Source: Phycisphaeraceae bacterium (GTDB taxonomy: Bacteria; Planctomycetota; Phycisphaerae; Phycisphaerales; Phycisphaeraceae). Taken from it: DNA of 6,990 nucleotides. A program made the position numbers and the translations under genes. Where the stretch lies: contig PUNN01000453.1 in the NCBI GenBank assembly GCA_003552605.1, positions 1-6,990 of the forward strand, written 5' to 3'. Every line of letters begins with the position of its first letter. Within the stretch, counting starts at the first letter, position 1. The notes under the pieces were generated by a model. The model ran no database searches, was not told the DNA's origin, and saw only the letters and a program-made list of their open reading frames with translations. Below are positions 1-6,450 of this stretch, piece after piece.

Positions 1-2
1 CA

Positions 3-141
3 AACGCATGTAGCTCGGGTGGCATGGTCAGCAGCCGTCTTCGGCTGATGGCCATGCGGCGGCCCCCTTCCACGGGCCGCCATGGCCATCGGCTGCGGAC
101 AGCCGCTGACCATGCCACCCGGTTTAGCATCTACATGCGTT
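3..141. repeat. REPIN-like double palindrome, copy 1 (intact)
   Basis: Two hairpin units face each other. Unit A (22-57) pairs GCATGG (22-27) with CCATGC (52-57) and CAGCCG (32-37) with CGGCTG (42-47) around a 4-base loop. The joining bases 28-31 and 48-51 also pair, apart from one G-A mismatch (31/48) and one G-T wobble (28/51). Unit B (about 81-116) is the same design on the other strand, with CGGCTG (90-95) against CAGCCG (100-105). The whole also folds as one long palindrome: 16-32 pairs with 105-121 (17 bp) and 47-56 with 81-90 (10 bp). An outer 11-bp perfect arm pairs 3-13 with 131-141. Both outer arms end in GTAG read inward (10-13; 131-134 on the other strand), as in REP elements mobilised by RAYT transposases. 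The link to RAYT is inference. The spurious reading frames across it are not genes. It may extend left of the window. Confidence 0.85.
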
Positions 142-257
142 CGCCTTGCGGGATTCCGGGGGCCGGAGGTGTGGGCGGGGCAGGCTCACCGTGGCGTTCG
201 CTCCTCCCTCGCCACAAAGCACAAGGGGAGGCTGCCAGATGTCATCAAGGGCGCCAA

Positions 258-286
258 CCCCGCCCTTCCCCCACTTTCCGCCCCCC
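258..286 (-). other. Possible G-quadruplex motif upstream of parB
   Basis: Four C-runs lie on the + strand: 258-261, 263-265, 268-272 and 281-286. On the - strand these give four G-runs separated by 8, 2 and 1 bases, which meets the usual loose definition of a quadruplex-forming motif. It sits where the -35 region of the parB promoter would be, on the template strand. A looser G-rich stretch lies on the + strand at 150-180 (runs at 150-152, 158-162, 173-175, 177-180). Formation in the cell cannot be judged from sequence. Confidence 0.35.
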
Positions 287-297
287 ACCGCCGCAGA

Positions 298-306
298 TGC
301 TACAAT
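298..306 (+). promoter_or_regulatory. Putative extended -10 promoter of parB
   Basis: TGC TACAAT (298-306) matches an extended -10 element: TG one base upstream of a hexamer differing from TATAAT at one position. No good -35 lies 16-18 bases upstream, because that stretch is C-rich, but extended -10 promoters can work without one. Start of transcription would fall near 313, giving a leader of about 36 bases that contains the parB ribosome binding site. Confidence 0.45.
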
Positions 307-348
307 GACCAGAGTCCACACCCCCGCCGAGTGACACGGAGGTCCCCC

Positions 349-1596
349 ATGTCCGGTTCATCCCGCAAAAACAGCCGTCAGCCTCGTCTTGGCCGCGGTC
401 TCAGCAGCCTCGTCGGCCAGTCCGTTCGGGTCCAGCCGCCGCCCCCTGCCGAGACTCCGCAGGACCGCGATTCGGATGACTCGGCCACGCAAGTCGATGC
501 TGCTGCCCACGGGGCAAGCCAGGTGGATCATGGCCGTGCAGAATCCTCGCCAATCGAGGGCATTCACGACCCGGCCGCCGAGACTTCGACATCCTCTGAA
601 TCGGGACACGAGTACAGCCCCCCTGCTTCGTCGACCGAGGCCGATACCATCCCTGGCACGGCCAGCGAGGGGTCGCATCCCACTGATGGTGAACTCCGGC
701 CAGATGAGCTCGTCTTCATCGACACCGATCGCATCCGGCCCAACCCCCATCAGCCGCGACAGGGGTTCGATGGCGAGACGCTGCAGGCGCTCGCCGATTC
801 GATTCGCAATGAAGGCATCATGCAGCCAATCCTTGTGCGGCCGGCGCCGACCCCGGGTCAAGCCGGCGGGTCGACCGAGGTGGCAGATGAGCCCCCTGCC
901 TACGAACTGATCGCCGGCGAGCGGCGCTGGCGGGCCGCGCGGCTCGTCGGCTTGGCCCGAATCCCGGCAATCATCCGCCAACTCGATGCCCGCCAGGCGG
1001 CTGAATGGGCGCTGATCGAGAACCTTCAGCGCGAGGACCTCAACCCGGTTGAACGGGCCGAGGCGTTCCGTAAACTCTGTGACCAATACGATTTATCACA
1101 TGAGGAGGTCGCCGCCCGGCTTGGGGTCAACCGGTCGACGGTGGCCAACACGATCCGGCTGCTCGACCTGGCAGAGCCTGTATTGAACATGGTTCGTTCC
1201 GGCGACCTGACCGCCGGCCATGCGCGGGCACTTCTCGGCCTGACCGATCCCGCCGCGCAGTCAAGACTGGCGTCGAAGGCTGTGTCGCAGGCCTGGAGCG
1301 TTCGCCGGGTGGAGGAGGCGGTGCGCCAACTTGCGAGCAGCGGGGCTGGGACGGATGGCGACGTTGCCGACCCGCTGGCCGAGGTCCCCGGCTCCTCGGC
1401 CGCAGCCGGCCCGACCGCCCGGCAGGGCGAATCGGCCCATCTCGATGACATCAGTCGCCAACTCAGCGAACAACTTGGCACCCGGGTCACCGTGACCAAG
1501 GGCAAACGCAAGGGCTCAGGCCGCGTCATCATCGAGTTCTACTCCCTCGATGAGTTCGATGCCCTGACCGAGCGGCTGGGGGTACGGCTGGAGTAG
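349..1596 (+). CDS. parB: ParB/Spo0J-type chromosome partitioning protein
   Basis: This is a 415-residue DNA-binding CTPase clamp that loads at parS sites and works with ParA to segregate the chromosome. The start at 349 has GGAGG (338-342) six bases upstream. An in-frame ATG at 82 lies inside the palindromic repeat and is not credible. Residues 12-23 (PRLGRGLSSLVG) match the N-terminal ParA-contacting motif. Residues 25-120 are a Ser/Pro/Glu-rich, probably disordered linker. The ParB/Srx CTP-binding domain begins at 122 (box NPHQPR 132-137), followed by GERRWRA (190-196) and ENLQREDLNPVERA (224-237). The helix-turn-helix lies around 249-272 (LSHEEVAARLGVNRSTV, from 249), and LTAGHARALL follows at 287-296. 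The C-terminal ~50 residues (ending GRVIIEFYSLDEFDALTERL...) fit the dimerisation domain. At 415 residues it is longer than the usual ~280-300 because of the linker and an insertion at about 166-183. No parA or consensus parS was found in the window. Confidence 0.97.
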   Translation: MSGSSRKNSRQPRLGRGLSSLVGQSVRVQPPPPAETPQDRDSDDSATQVDAAAHGASQVDHGRAESSPIEGIHDPAAETSTSSESGHEYSPPASSTEADTIPGTASEGSHPTDGELRPDELVFIDTDRIRPNPHQPRQGFDGETLQALADSIRNEGIMQPILVRPAPTPGQAGGSTEVADEPPAYELIAGERRWRAARLVGLARIPAIIRQLDARQAAEWALIENLQREDLNPVERAEAFRKLCDQYDLSHEEVAARLGVNRSTVANTIRLLDLAEPVLNMVRSGDLTAGHARALLGLTDPAAQSRLASKAVSQAWSVRRVEEAVRQLASSGAGTDGDVADPLAEVPGSSAAAGPTARQGESAHLDDISRQLSEQLGTRVTVTKGKRKGSGRVIIEFYSLDEFDALTERLGVRLE

Positions 1597-1630
1597 GGGG
1601 GAAGGCCATCCTGACATTTCTTTTGAGGAT

Positions 1631-1645
1631 ATACAGAAACTGTAT
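1631..1645. promoter_or_regulatory. Short operator-like dyad
   Basis: ATACAG (1631-1636) and CTGTAT (1640-1645) form a perfect 6-bp inverted repeat around AAA. The last base touches a TTGACT -35-like hexamer (1645-1650), the placement expected of a repressor site. The half-sites do not match the LexA consensus in the usual orientation, and no regulator can be named. It may be chance. Confidence 0.35.
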
Positions 1646-1673
1646 TGACTCGGCCCGGTGTGAACGATAGTGT
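1645..1673 (+). promoter_or_regulatory. Promoter-like pair downstream of parB
   Basis: TTGACT (1645-1650, five of six to the -35 consensus) is followed after exactly 17 bases by TAGTGT (1668-1673, three of six to the -10). Transcription would begin near 1680, almost on top of the terminator hairpin at 1685-1724. If real, it would produce a very short RNA or an attenuated leader for the next gene. The poor -10 keeps confidence low. Confidence 0.3.
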
Positions 1674-1684
1674 CTAAGTAGCAG

Positions 1685-1732
1685 ACCCGCCGGGCGCGCC
1701 TCCGGGCAGCTCACTTCGGCGGGTTTTCTATT
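1685..1732 (+). terminator. Intrinsic terminator after parB
   Basis: ACCCGCCG (1685-1692) pairs perfectly with CGGCGGGT (1717-1724), giving an 8-bp GC-rich stem. TTTTCTATT follows from 1724. The 24-base loop contains the self-complementary GGCGCGCC (1693-1700). The hairpin starts 89 bases past the parB stop, so it is the natural end of the parB transcript and insulates the Abi-type gene. It could alternatively act as an attenuator for that gene if the promoter-like pair at 1645-1673 is used. Confidence 0.8.
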
Positions 1733-1749
1733 GCGCCGTGCGTTTTCAG

Positions 1750-1764
1750 TAAAATCGGGGTGAT
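1750..1764 (+). promoter_or_regulatory. -10-like box and short-spaced ribosome binding site of the Abi-type gene
   Basis: TAAAAT (1750-1755) differs from TATAAT at one position and would start transcription within a few bases of the ATG at 1765, giving an almost leaderless mRNA. No convincing -35 is present; the best candidate overlaps the T-run of the preceding terminator. GGGGTGAT (1757-1764) abuts the ATG and resembles the 16S-complementary GGAGGTGAT, but the spacing is short. Confidence 0.4.
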
Positions 1765-2709
1765 ATGGAATACACCAAGCTACCGCTCACTTACGGTGAG
1801 CAGGCCGATCAACTTCTGCGGAGGGGGATGACTGGCGATCCCAACCTGATCATCGAACGACTGCAAGCCGTGAGCTATTACCGGCTGAGCGGGTACTGGT
1901 ATCCGTTCCGCGAGTCCAATCCGAACAAACCGGATCATCCGATGGACAAGTTCAGGGCGGGGACGAGCTTCGATCAGGTGTGGAATCGCTATGTCTTTGA
2001 CCGCCGCCTGCGCCTGCACGTGCTCGATGCGATCGAACGGATCGAGATTGCGGTACGCTCGCAACTGGCCTATCACCATGCGCTTCGCTATGGGCCTTTC
2101 GCCTACGCGGACGACCAATCATCCATGCCGGGATGCACCAGGGAGCAGTGGCACGACTTCCTTGATTCTTGCAGGCGGGTAGTGAATCGGAGTAAGGATG
2201 TGTTCGTCAGGCATTTCCGGGAAAAATACGGCGACAGCCACTCCTGGCTGCCCGTGTGGATGGCGGTGGAGATTATGACGTTTGGTTCGGTCCTTACCTT
2301 CCATCGTGGTTGCCACCATCACCTCCGTCGCGACTTGGCCAAGCCGTTTGGCGTGCATGCCACTGTGTTCGACTCATGGCTGTTGACACTCAATACCGTA
2401 CGTAATATTTGCGCCCATCATGGACGGCTTTGGAACCGCGAACTCGGGGTCAAACCCAAGATCCCGGCCAGGATCGCCGCGTGGAACGCGCCGATCAAGG
2501 TCACCGGGGAGCGGATGTTCGGGGTGCTGACTGTCTGCAAATGGTGCCTCGACCGCATCGCCCCGCAGAGCCGATGGGCCGAGAGAGTCCGGCAACTGCT
2601 GTCCGAATTCCCCGACATCCCGCGTTTGAGCATGGGCTTTCCGGCTGATTGGGCCACATGCACGATCTGGGCCACGCCCGACTCGCCGCGCGGAGCAGCC
2701 AGTCCGTGA
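1765..2709 (+). CDS. Abi_2 (AbiD/AbiF-like) HEPN-fold protein
   Basis: This 314-residue protein belongs to the Abi_2 family (Pfam PF07751), known for lactococcal AbiD/AbiF abortive-infection proteins. Members have been placed in the HEPN superfamily of RNases by an R-x4-H motif. Evidence includes the opening with PLTY plus YYRLSGYWYPF at 38-48, FDRRLRLHVLDAIERIEIAVR from 78, and RNICAHH at 213-219, where R213 and H218 form the R-x4-H motif. It also has GRLWNR (220-225) and the family's typical ending (MGFPADW...IW). Length and both ends are normal, so the gene looks intact. The start at 1765 is the only one that keeps the conserved N-terminus. It stands alone, with a terminator before it and 189 bases after. 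No obvious antitoxin or partner flanks it. Its DNA seems somewhat more AT-rich than its neighbours, consistent with transfer. Likely role is RNA cleavage in phage defence or as a toxin; the trigger is unknown. Confidence 0.93.
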   Translation: MEYTKLPLTYGEQADQLLRRGMTGDPNLIIERLQAVSYYRLSGYWYPFRESNPNKPDHPMDKFRAGTSFDQVWNRYVFDRRLRLHVLDAIERIEIAVRSQLAYHHALRYGPFAYADDQSSMPGCTREQWHDFLDSCRRVVNRSKDVFVRHFREKYGDSHSWLPVWMAVEIMTFGSVLTFHRGCHHHLRRDLAKPFGVHATVFDSWLLTLNTVRNICAHHGRLWNRELGVKPKIPARIAAWNAPIKVTGERMFGVLTVCKWCLDRIAPQSRWAERVRQLLSEFPDIPRLSMGFPADWATCTIWATPDSPRGAASP

Positions 2710-2727
2710 CCGTCGCCTCTTGACGCT

Positions 2728-2744
2728 GGGCCAGTATTAGGCCC
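2728..2744 (+). other. Small hairpin after the Abi-type gene
   Basis: GGGCC (2728-2732) pairs with GGCCC (2740-2744) around AGTATTA, 18 bases past the stop. No T-run follows, so it is not a canonical terminator. Further on, a perfect TTGACA (2782-2787) lacks a matching -10 at 16-18 bases. The 2710-2898 gap thus holds no well supported promoter for the methyltransferase gene. Confidence 0.25.
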
Positions 2745-2898
2745 GTACCGATGTGCGCCATGCGCTTCTCTGCACCCCGGGTTGACACGGAGTGCAACTT
2801 GGCGTGCGTTTGATCATGCCACAGCGGGGGCAACGCCATGATGCCATTCAAGTGCCGGACGCCTTGTCACGCCTCAAGCGCCAAGGACCCCCGCTACC

Positions 2899-3807
2899 AT
2901 GCTCCCCATGCCTTCGCGCCCGCGACCACCCCACAAGTTGCTGCTCTATCGCCATGCCGTGCAGGAGCCGGAGGCGGAGGTGGCGTTTCTGCATCGGGCT
3001 TACGTGCACCATCGCCGCCGCGGCGGTGGGCTTGAACCCGTGCTGTTGCGGGAGGATTTCGCCGGCACCGCCGCGGTCGCCGCGGCGTGGGTCGGTCTCG
3101 GGCCGGACCATCAGGCGATGGCGATCGAACGGCATGGGCCGACGCTGCGATGGGCCGACCGGCACAGCCGCCGTCCACTCGGCAATAGAGCCGAGGACCT
3201 GCACCTGATCGAGGCGGATGTCGTCGAGGTCGCCTCGCCCCGCGTAGATATCATCTGCGCGCTCAACTTCAGCAGCTTCATCTATCACGACCGGCCGCAG
3301 ATGCGGAACTACCTCCGCCACGCCCGCCGGGCATTGCGACGTGATGGCATCCTCGTATTGGATGTGTTCGGCGGGCCGGACGCCATGCGGCCGGGGCTGA
3401 GGTGGCGGCGGGTGGAGCCGGCTGCGGGCAGCGGGCTGGCCCCGTTTGCCTGCTGCTGGGAACAGCGCCGGTACGATGCCGTCACGGGCCGGATCGACTG
3501 CCGGGTCCATTTCAGTGGCATCGCGGACGAGGCCGAGAGAGCCGGATCGGCCGCCTTCACCACACGGCGAAGCGCCTTCCGCTATGACTGGCGGCTGTGG
3601 ACGCTGGCGGAGTTGAATGAACTGATGCAAGAGGCCGGCTTTGCATCGGCTGCGATCTGGACGGCCCCACTGGCGCCGGAGCCTGACCGCAGCAGCGGGG
3701 GAGCAGGTACATCGCCGGCCCACTGCCTTGCCCGCGGGTCGTTCTCACCGGTCACGAAGTTCCCGAACCGCGAGGGGTGGCTGGCGTACATCGTGGGGCT
3801 GAAGTAG
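2899..3807 (+). CDS. Class I SAM-dependent methyltransferase
   Basis: This 302-residue protein has a Rossmann-type methyltransferase layout. LLREDFAGT (49-57) stands where motif I normally has a glycine-rich GxGxG, a variant I associate with this family. AIE (75-77) supplies the acidic ribose-binding residue and EAD (105-107) the adenine-side acid. VDIICALNFSSF (116-127) is motif IV-like. LRRDGILVLDVFGG follows in the 140s-160s. The family-specific FRYDWRLWTLAEL (227-239) and ending REGWLAYIVGLK support a complete C-terminus. The substrate is unknown and cytoplasmic location is expected, as no signal peptide or membrane segment is seen. AAGGA (2883-2887) lies 11 bases before 2899; an in-frame ATG at 2908 is an alternative start. 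The stretch spanning the stop codon (3807-3818) can form a 4-bp hairpin with a GCAA loop, but no T-run follows. Confidence 0.85.
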   Translation: MLPMPSRPRPPHKLLLYRHAVQEPEAEVAFLHRAYVHHRRRGGGLEPVLLREDFAGTAAVAAAWVGLGPDHQAMAIERHGPTLRWADRHSRRPLGNRAEDLHLIEADVVEVASPRVDIICALNFSSFIYHDRPQMRNYLRHARRALRRDGILVLDVFGGPDAMRPGLRWRRVEPAAGSGLAPFACCWEQRRYDAVTGRIDCRVHFSGIADEAERAGSAAFTTRRSAFRYDWRLWTLAELNELMQEAGFASAAIWTAPLAPEPDRSSGGAGTSPAHCLARGSFSPVTKFPNREGWLAYIVGLK

Positions 3808-3938
3808 GCCGCAAGGCCGGGGCGTGGGAAAGGGGCAAACGCCATGCATCTGGCAACATGCCGTCCGGGATGCCGCTCTGCCCGCAAGCGTTGAGTTTCG
3901 CAATCCGCGCGGCCGGACAGGTGTCGCAGGGTTCCTTT
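3808..3938. other. Non-coding stretch before repeat copy 2
   Basis: No credible gene is present: reading frames here lack recognisable domains, and those on both strands run into the repeat that follows. CAAACGCCATG (3837-3847) resembles CAAACGCATG, which opens the window just before repeat copy 1. This could mean the repeated unit is longer than its palindromic core, but the match is short. Confidence 0.3.
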
Positions 3939-4089
3939 GTAGCCAGAGAAGATTGGGTGGCATGGTCGGCAGCCGCCTTCGGCTGATGGCCATGCGGCCC
4001 CGAGGGTTCCGGGCGCCCCGAGCGTCTCGCGGCCTCGCAGGGCCATCGGGCTCCCCCGGAAGCAGGACAGCCCGCTGACACAGCCAGCC
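3939..4089. repeat. REPIN-like double palindrome, copy 2 (right half decayed)
   Basis: The left unit (3955-3999) is nearly identical to copy 1: from GGGTGGCATGGTC onward the two differ at only a few bases up to the CATGCGG at its end. Its hairpin pairs GCATGG (3960-3965) with CCATGC (3990-3995) and CAGCCG (3970-3975) with CGGCTG (3980-3985). GTAG occurs at 3939-3942, 12 bases further out. The right unit is degenerate: CGGGCT (4047-4052) still pairs with AGCCCG (4069-4074), but its loop has grown to 16 bases and the outer arm (4074-4089) matches the left arm at only 11 of 16 positions. The middle (3996-4040) is longer than in copy 1 and contains CCCCGAG twice (3998-4004, 4016-4022). It lies between the methyltransferase and ppk1. 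Confidence 0.8.
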
Positions 4090-4173
4090 TCGGGGTTGCC
4101 CGCCGCGGCGCGTGTCATCTGCCCAGCGCGGCCGGTTACGGGTTCACGGCTCGGCCTCCGGCTTCTGGTGCGG

Positions 4174-4195
4174 TATCATGCCCTGTATCGGGAGG
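4174..4195 (+). promoter_or_regulatory. Putative -10 box and ribosome binding site of ppk1
   Basis: TATCAT (4174-4179) matches the -10 consensus at four of six positions; no clear -35 lies upstream. GGGAGG (4190-4195) is a strong ribosome binding site 12 bases before the ATG at 4208. It rules against the in-frame ATGs at 4112 and 4178, which lack one. No recognisable Pho box was found. Confidence 0.45.
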
Positions 4196-4207
4196 TTCGC
4201 CGTTCCT

Positions 4208-6406
4208 ATGGATTACCGCAAGGCCCTGGTCGAGCTCAGCCCACTGAGCGAATACGACACCGACGGTCGCTATCTCAGCCGTGAGCTGAGCTGGCTGGAG
4301 TTCAACCTGCGCGTGCTGCACGAGGGGGTCGACCCCCGCACGCCGCTGCTCGAGCGGGTGCGGTTCATGGCGATCTTCAACTCGAACCTGGATGAGTTTT
4401 TCCAGAAGCGGGTGGGCGGTCTGAAGCGGCAGATCGCGGCGAACCTGGTCACGCGTACGCCCGATGGGCTCAGCCCGGCAGAGACCTGCACCGAGATCCG
4501 CCGCGCTGTGCTGCGCATGCTCGATCTTCAGGCCCGGGTCTTTACTGAAGATATCCGCCCCGCGCTGTCGGCCCACGGCATCGATCTGCTTCAGTGGCAT
4601 GAGCTGACCGAGCAGGAGCAGGCCGCGGCGAGCGACTACTTTCACCGCAACCTCTTTCCCGTGCTCACGCCACTCGCGGTCGACCCAGGACATCCTTTTC
4701 CCTTCATCAGCAACCTGAGCACTTCGCTTGGCATCATGCTGCGCCAGCCGGGCCGCGCGGCGGGGGAACGTCACTTTGCCCGGATCAAGATCCCCCAGGT
4801 ACTGCCGCGCTGGGTCCGCATCGATGCCACACCCACCCGCGGCCGTGAAGATGACCATCCGCTGCGCTTCGTGCATATGCGCGATGTGATCCAGCACCAT
4901 CTCGGTGAGCTGTTCGAGGGCATGCAGATCGAGGATGTGATGGCCTTCCGCATCACGCGCAACGCGGCGGTCGAACGCGAGGATGAGGACGCTGAGGATC
5001 TGCTCGAGCTGATCGAGCAGGAACTTCGCGACCGCAAGTTCGCACCGGTGGTGCGCCTCGAGGTGGGCCCGGATGCGAACGCGGAGATGGTGCAGTTTCT
5101 GGCGCGCGAGCTCGAGCTCGAGGACAGCGACATCTACCACATGCCCGCTGAACTCGATTACACCGATCTCGATGTGGTCGCCGACATCCAGAAGCCGGAG
5201 CTGAAGTACCCCGCATGGACACCCGCGGTGCCGGCACGGCTGCGCGATGATGAAGCTGACATCTTCACCGTCATCCGCGGCGGCGATCTGCTGCTGCACC
5301 ATCCGTACGAATCGTTCACAGCCAGCGTCGAGCGCTTTCTCCGCGCGGCGGTCGCCGATCCGCGTGTGCTCGCGATCAAGCAGACGCTGTACCGCACGAG
5401 CAGTGACTCACCGTTCATCCCGGAACTGATCCGCGCCGCCGAGGCGGGCAAGCAGGTGATCTGCCTGATTGAACTGAAAGCCCGCTTCGATGAAGAGCGC
5501 AACATCCGCGTGGCTCAAACGCTGGTCAAGGCCGGCGTGCACGTGGTGTACGGCCTTGTCGGGCTGAAGACGCACACCAAGCTCGCCATGGCGGTGCGGC
5601 ATGAATCGGATGGGATGCGCACCTACTGCCATATCGGCACGGGCAACTACAACTCGAAGACGGCCTCGCTCTATACCGATCTCGGCCTGATGACCTGCCG
5701 GCCGGACATTGTCGGTGATGCGGTCGAGTTGTTCCACTATCTGACCGGTCGCAGTCTCAAGCGCGACTTCAAGCGGCTGCTTGTAGCGCCGGTGAACATG
5801 CGGCGCTGTTTCGTCGAGATGATCGACCGCGAGATCGCCCACTGCGATGACTGGCGCCGTCGCGGCGGTGACCCCGATGACCCCGACCGGCCGCGGATCA
5901 TCGCCAAGATGAACAGCCTCGAGGACCGCGATCTCTGCGACAAGCTCTACGCCGCGAGCAACGCCGGGGTGCGCATCGACCTGATCGTCCGCGGGTTCTG
6001 CTGTCTGCGGCCGGGCGTGCCGGACAGGAGCGAGAACATCCGCGTGGTCAGCATCATCGGCCGGTTCCTCGAGCATTCCCGCATCTTCATCTTCCACAAC
6101 GCGGGGCAGCGCGAGTACTACATCGGCTCGGCCGACTGGATGTACCGCAACCTCAACAACCGGGTTGAGTGCATCACGCCGGTGGACGATCCGGCCTTGC
6201 AGGAGAGGCTGCAACAGATCGTCGACATCTGCCTCGCCGACCGCCGCCAGGCATGGGACATGCATCCGGACGGCAGCTACACCCAGCGCCAGCCCCTGCC
6301 CACCGAAGGACCGGATGCGGTGGCCCCCGAGGAACATCCCGCCGAAGTACTCGGCACCCAACAAGCCCTGATGGCACTCGCCCGGACGGACACCGTGCGT
6401 GTGTAG
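4208..6406 (+). CDS. ppk1: Polyphosphate kinase 1
   Basis: This 732-residue enzyme reversibly makes polyphosphate from ATP, supporting phosphate storage and stress survival; it is typically membrane-associated in bacteria. All domains are present. The N-terminal ATP-side region has YLSRELSWLEFN (22-33) and NSNLDEFF (58-65). DPGHPFPFISNLS spans 159-171. The two phospholipase-D-like catalytic domains hold IKQTLYRTSSDSP (390-402), LIELKARFDEERN (from 420), LKTHTK (453-458) and RFLEHSR (619-625), then SADWMYRNLNNR (641-652). By family alignment H456 corresponds to the autophosphorylated E. coli His435 and H623 to His592. R396 and R426 match the magnesium-binding Arg375 and Arg405 with the same offset of 21. 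A small Arg/Asp/Pro-rich insertion (WRRRGGDPDDPDRP) follows about residue 545. Length is slightly above the usual ~690-720, mainly from this and the C-terminal tail. No ppx is adjacent. Confidence 0.98.
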   Translation: MDYRKALVELSPLSEYDTDGRYLSRELSWLEFNLRVLHEGVDPRTPLLERVRFMAIFNSNLDEFFQKRVGGLKRQIAANLVTRTPDGLSPAETCTEIRRAVLRMLDLQARVFTEDIRPALSAHGIDLLQWHELTEQEQAAASDYFHRNLFPVLTPLAVDPGHPFPFISNLSTSLGIMLRQPGRAAGERHFARIKIPQVLPRWVRIDATPTRGREDDHPLRFVHMRDVIQHHLGELFEGMQIEDVMAFRITRNAAVEREDEDAEDLLELIEQELRDRKFAPVVRLEVGPDANAEMVQFLARELELEDSDIYHMPAELDYTDLDVVADIQKPELKYPAWTPAVPARLRDDEADIFTVIRGGDLLLHHPYESFTASVERFLRAAVADPRVLAIKQTLYRTSSDSPFIPELIRAAEAGKQVICLIELKARFDEERNIRVAQTLVKAGVHVVYGLVGLKTHTKLAMAVRHESDGMRTYCHIGTGNYNSKTASLYTDLGLMTCRPDIVGDAVELFHYLTGRSLKRDFKRLLVAPVNMRRCFVEMIDREIAHCDDWRRRGGDPDDPDRPRIIAKMNSLEDRDLCDKLYAASNAGVRIDLIVRGFCCLRPGVPDRSENIRVVSIIGRFLEHSRIFIFHNAGQREYYIGSADWMYRNLNNRVECITPVDDPALQERLQQIVDICLADRRQAWDMHPDGSYTQRQPLPTEGPDAVAPEEHPAEVLGTQQALMALARTDTVRV

Positions 6407-6428
6407 GAAACGGCACACTCATGCCCAA

Positions 6429-6450
6429 CCGGCCATGATGGCACGGCCGG
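6429..6450 (+). other. Hairpin after ppk1
   Basis: CCGGCC (6429-6434) pairs with GGCCGG (6445-6450), with two more pairs (TG/CA) inside after one mismatch. It begins 22 bases past the ppk1 stop. No T-run follows, so it is at best a weak, non-canonical terminator or an mRNA 3'-end stabiliser. Confidence 0.3.

Noticed and set aside
82..348. N-terminal extension of the parB reading frame from an ATG at 82
   Set aside because: It lies within the palindromic repeat and a C-rich spacer, has no domain similarity, and a strong ribosome binding site precedes the ATG at 349.
4041..4090. SRP RNA-like GGAAGCAGG segment
   Set aside because: The flanking helix and asymmetric loop of SRP RNA are absent; it is explained as the altered loop of the decayed repeat.
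4112..4207. Upstream starts for ppk1 at 4112 or 4178
   Set aside because: Neither has a ribosome binding site, and GGGAGG at 4190-4195 serves the ATG at 4208, which gives the expected N-terminus.
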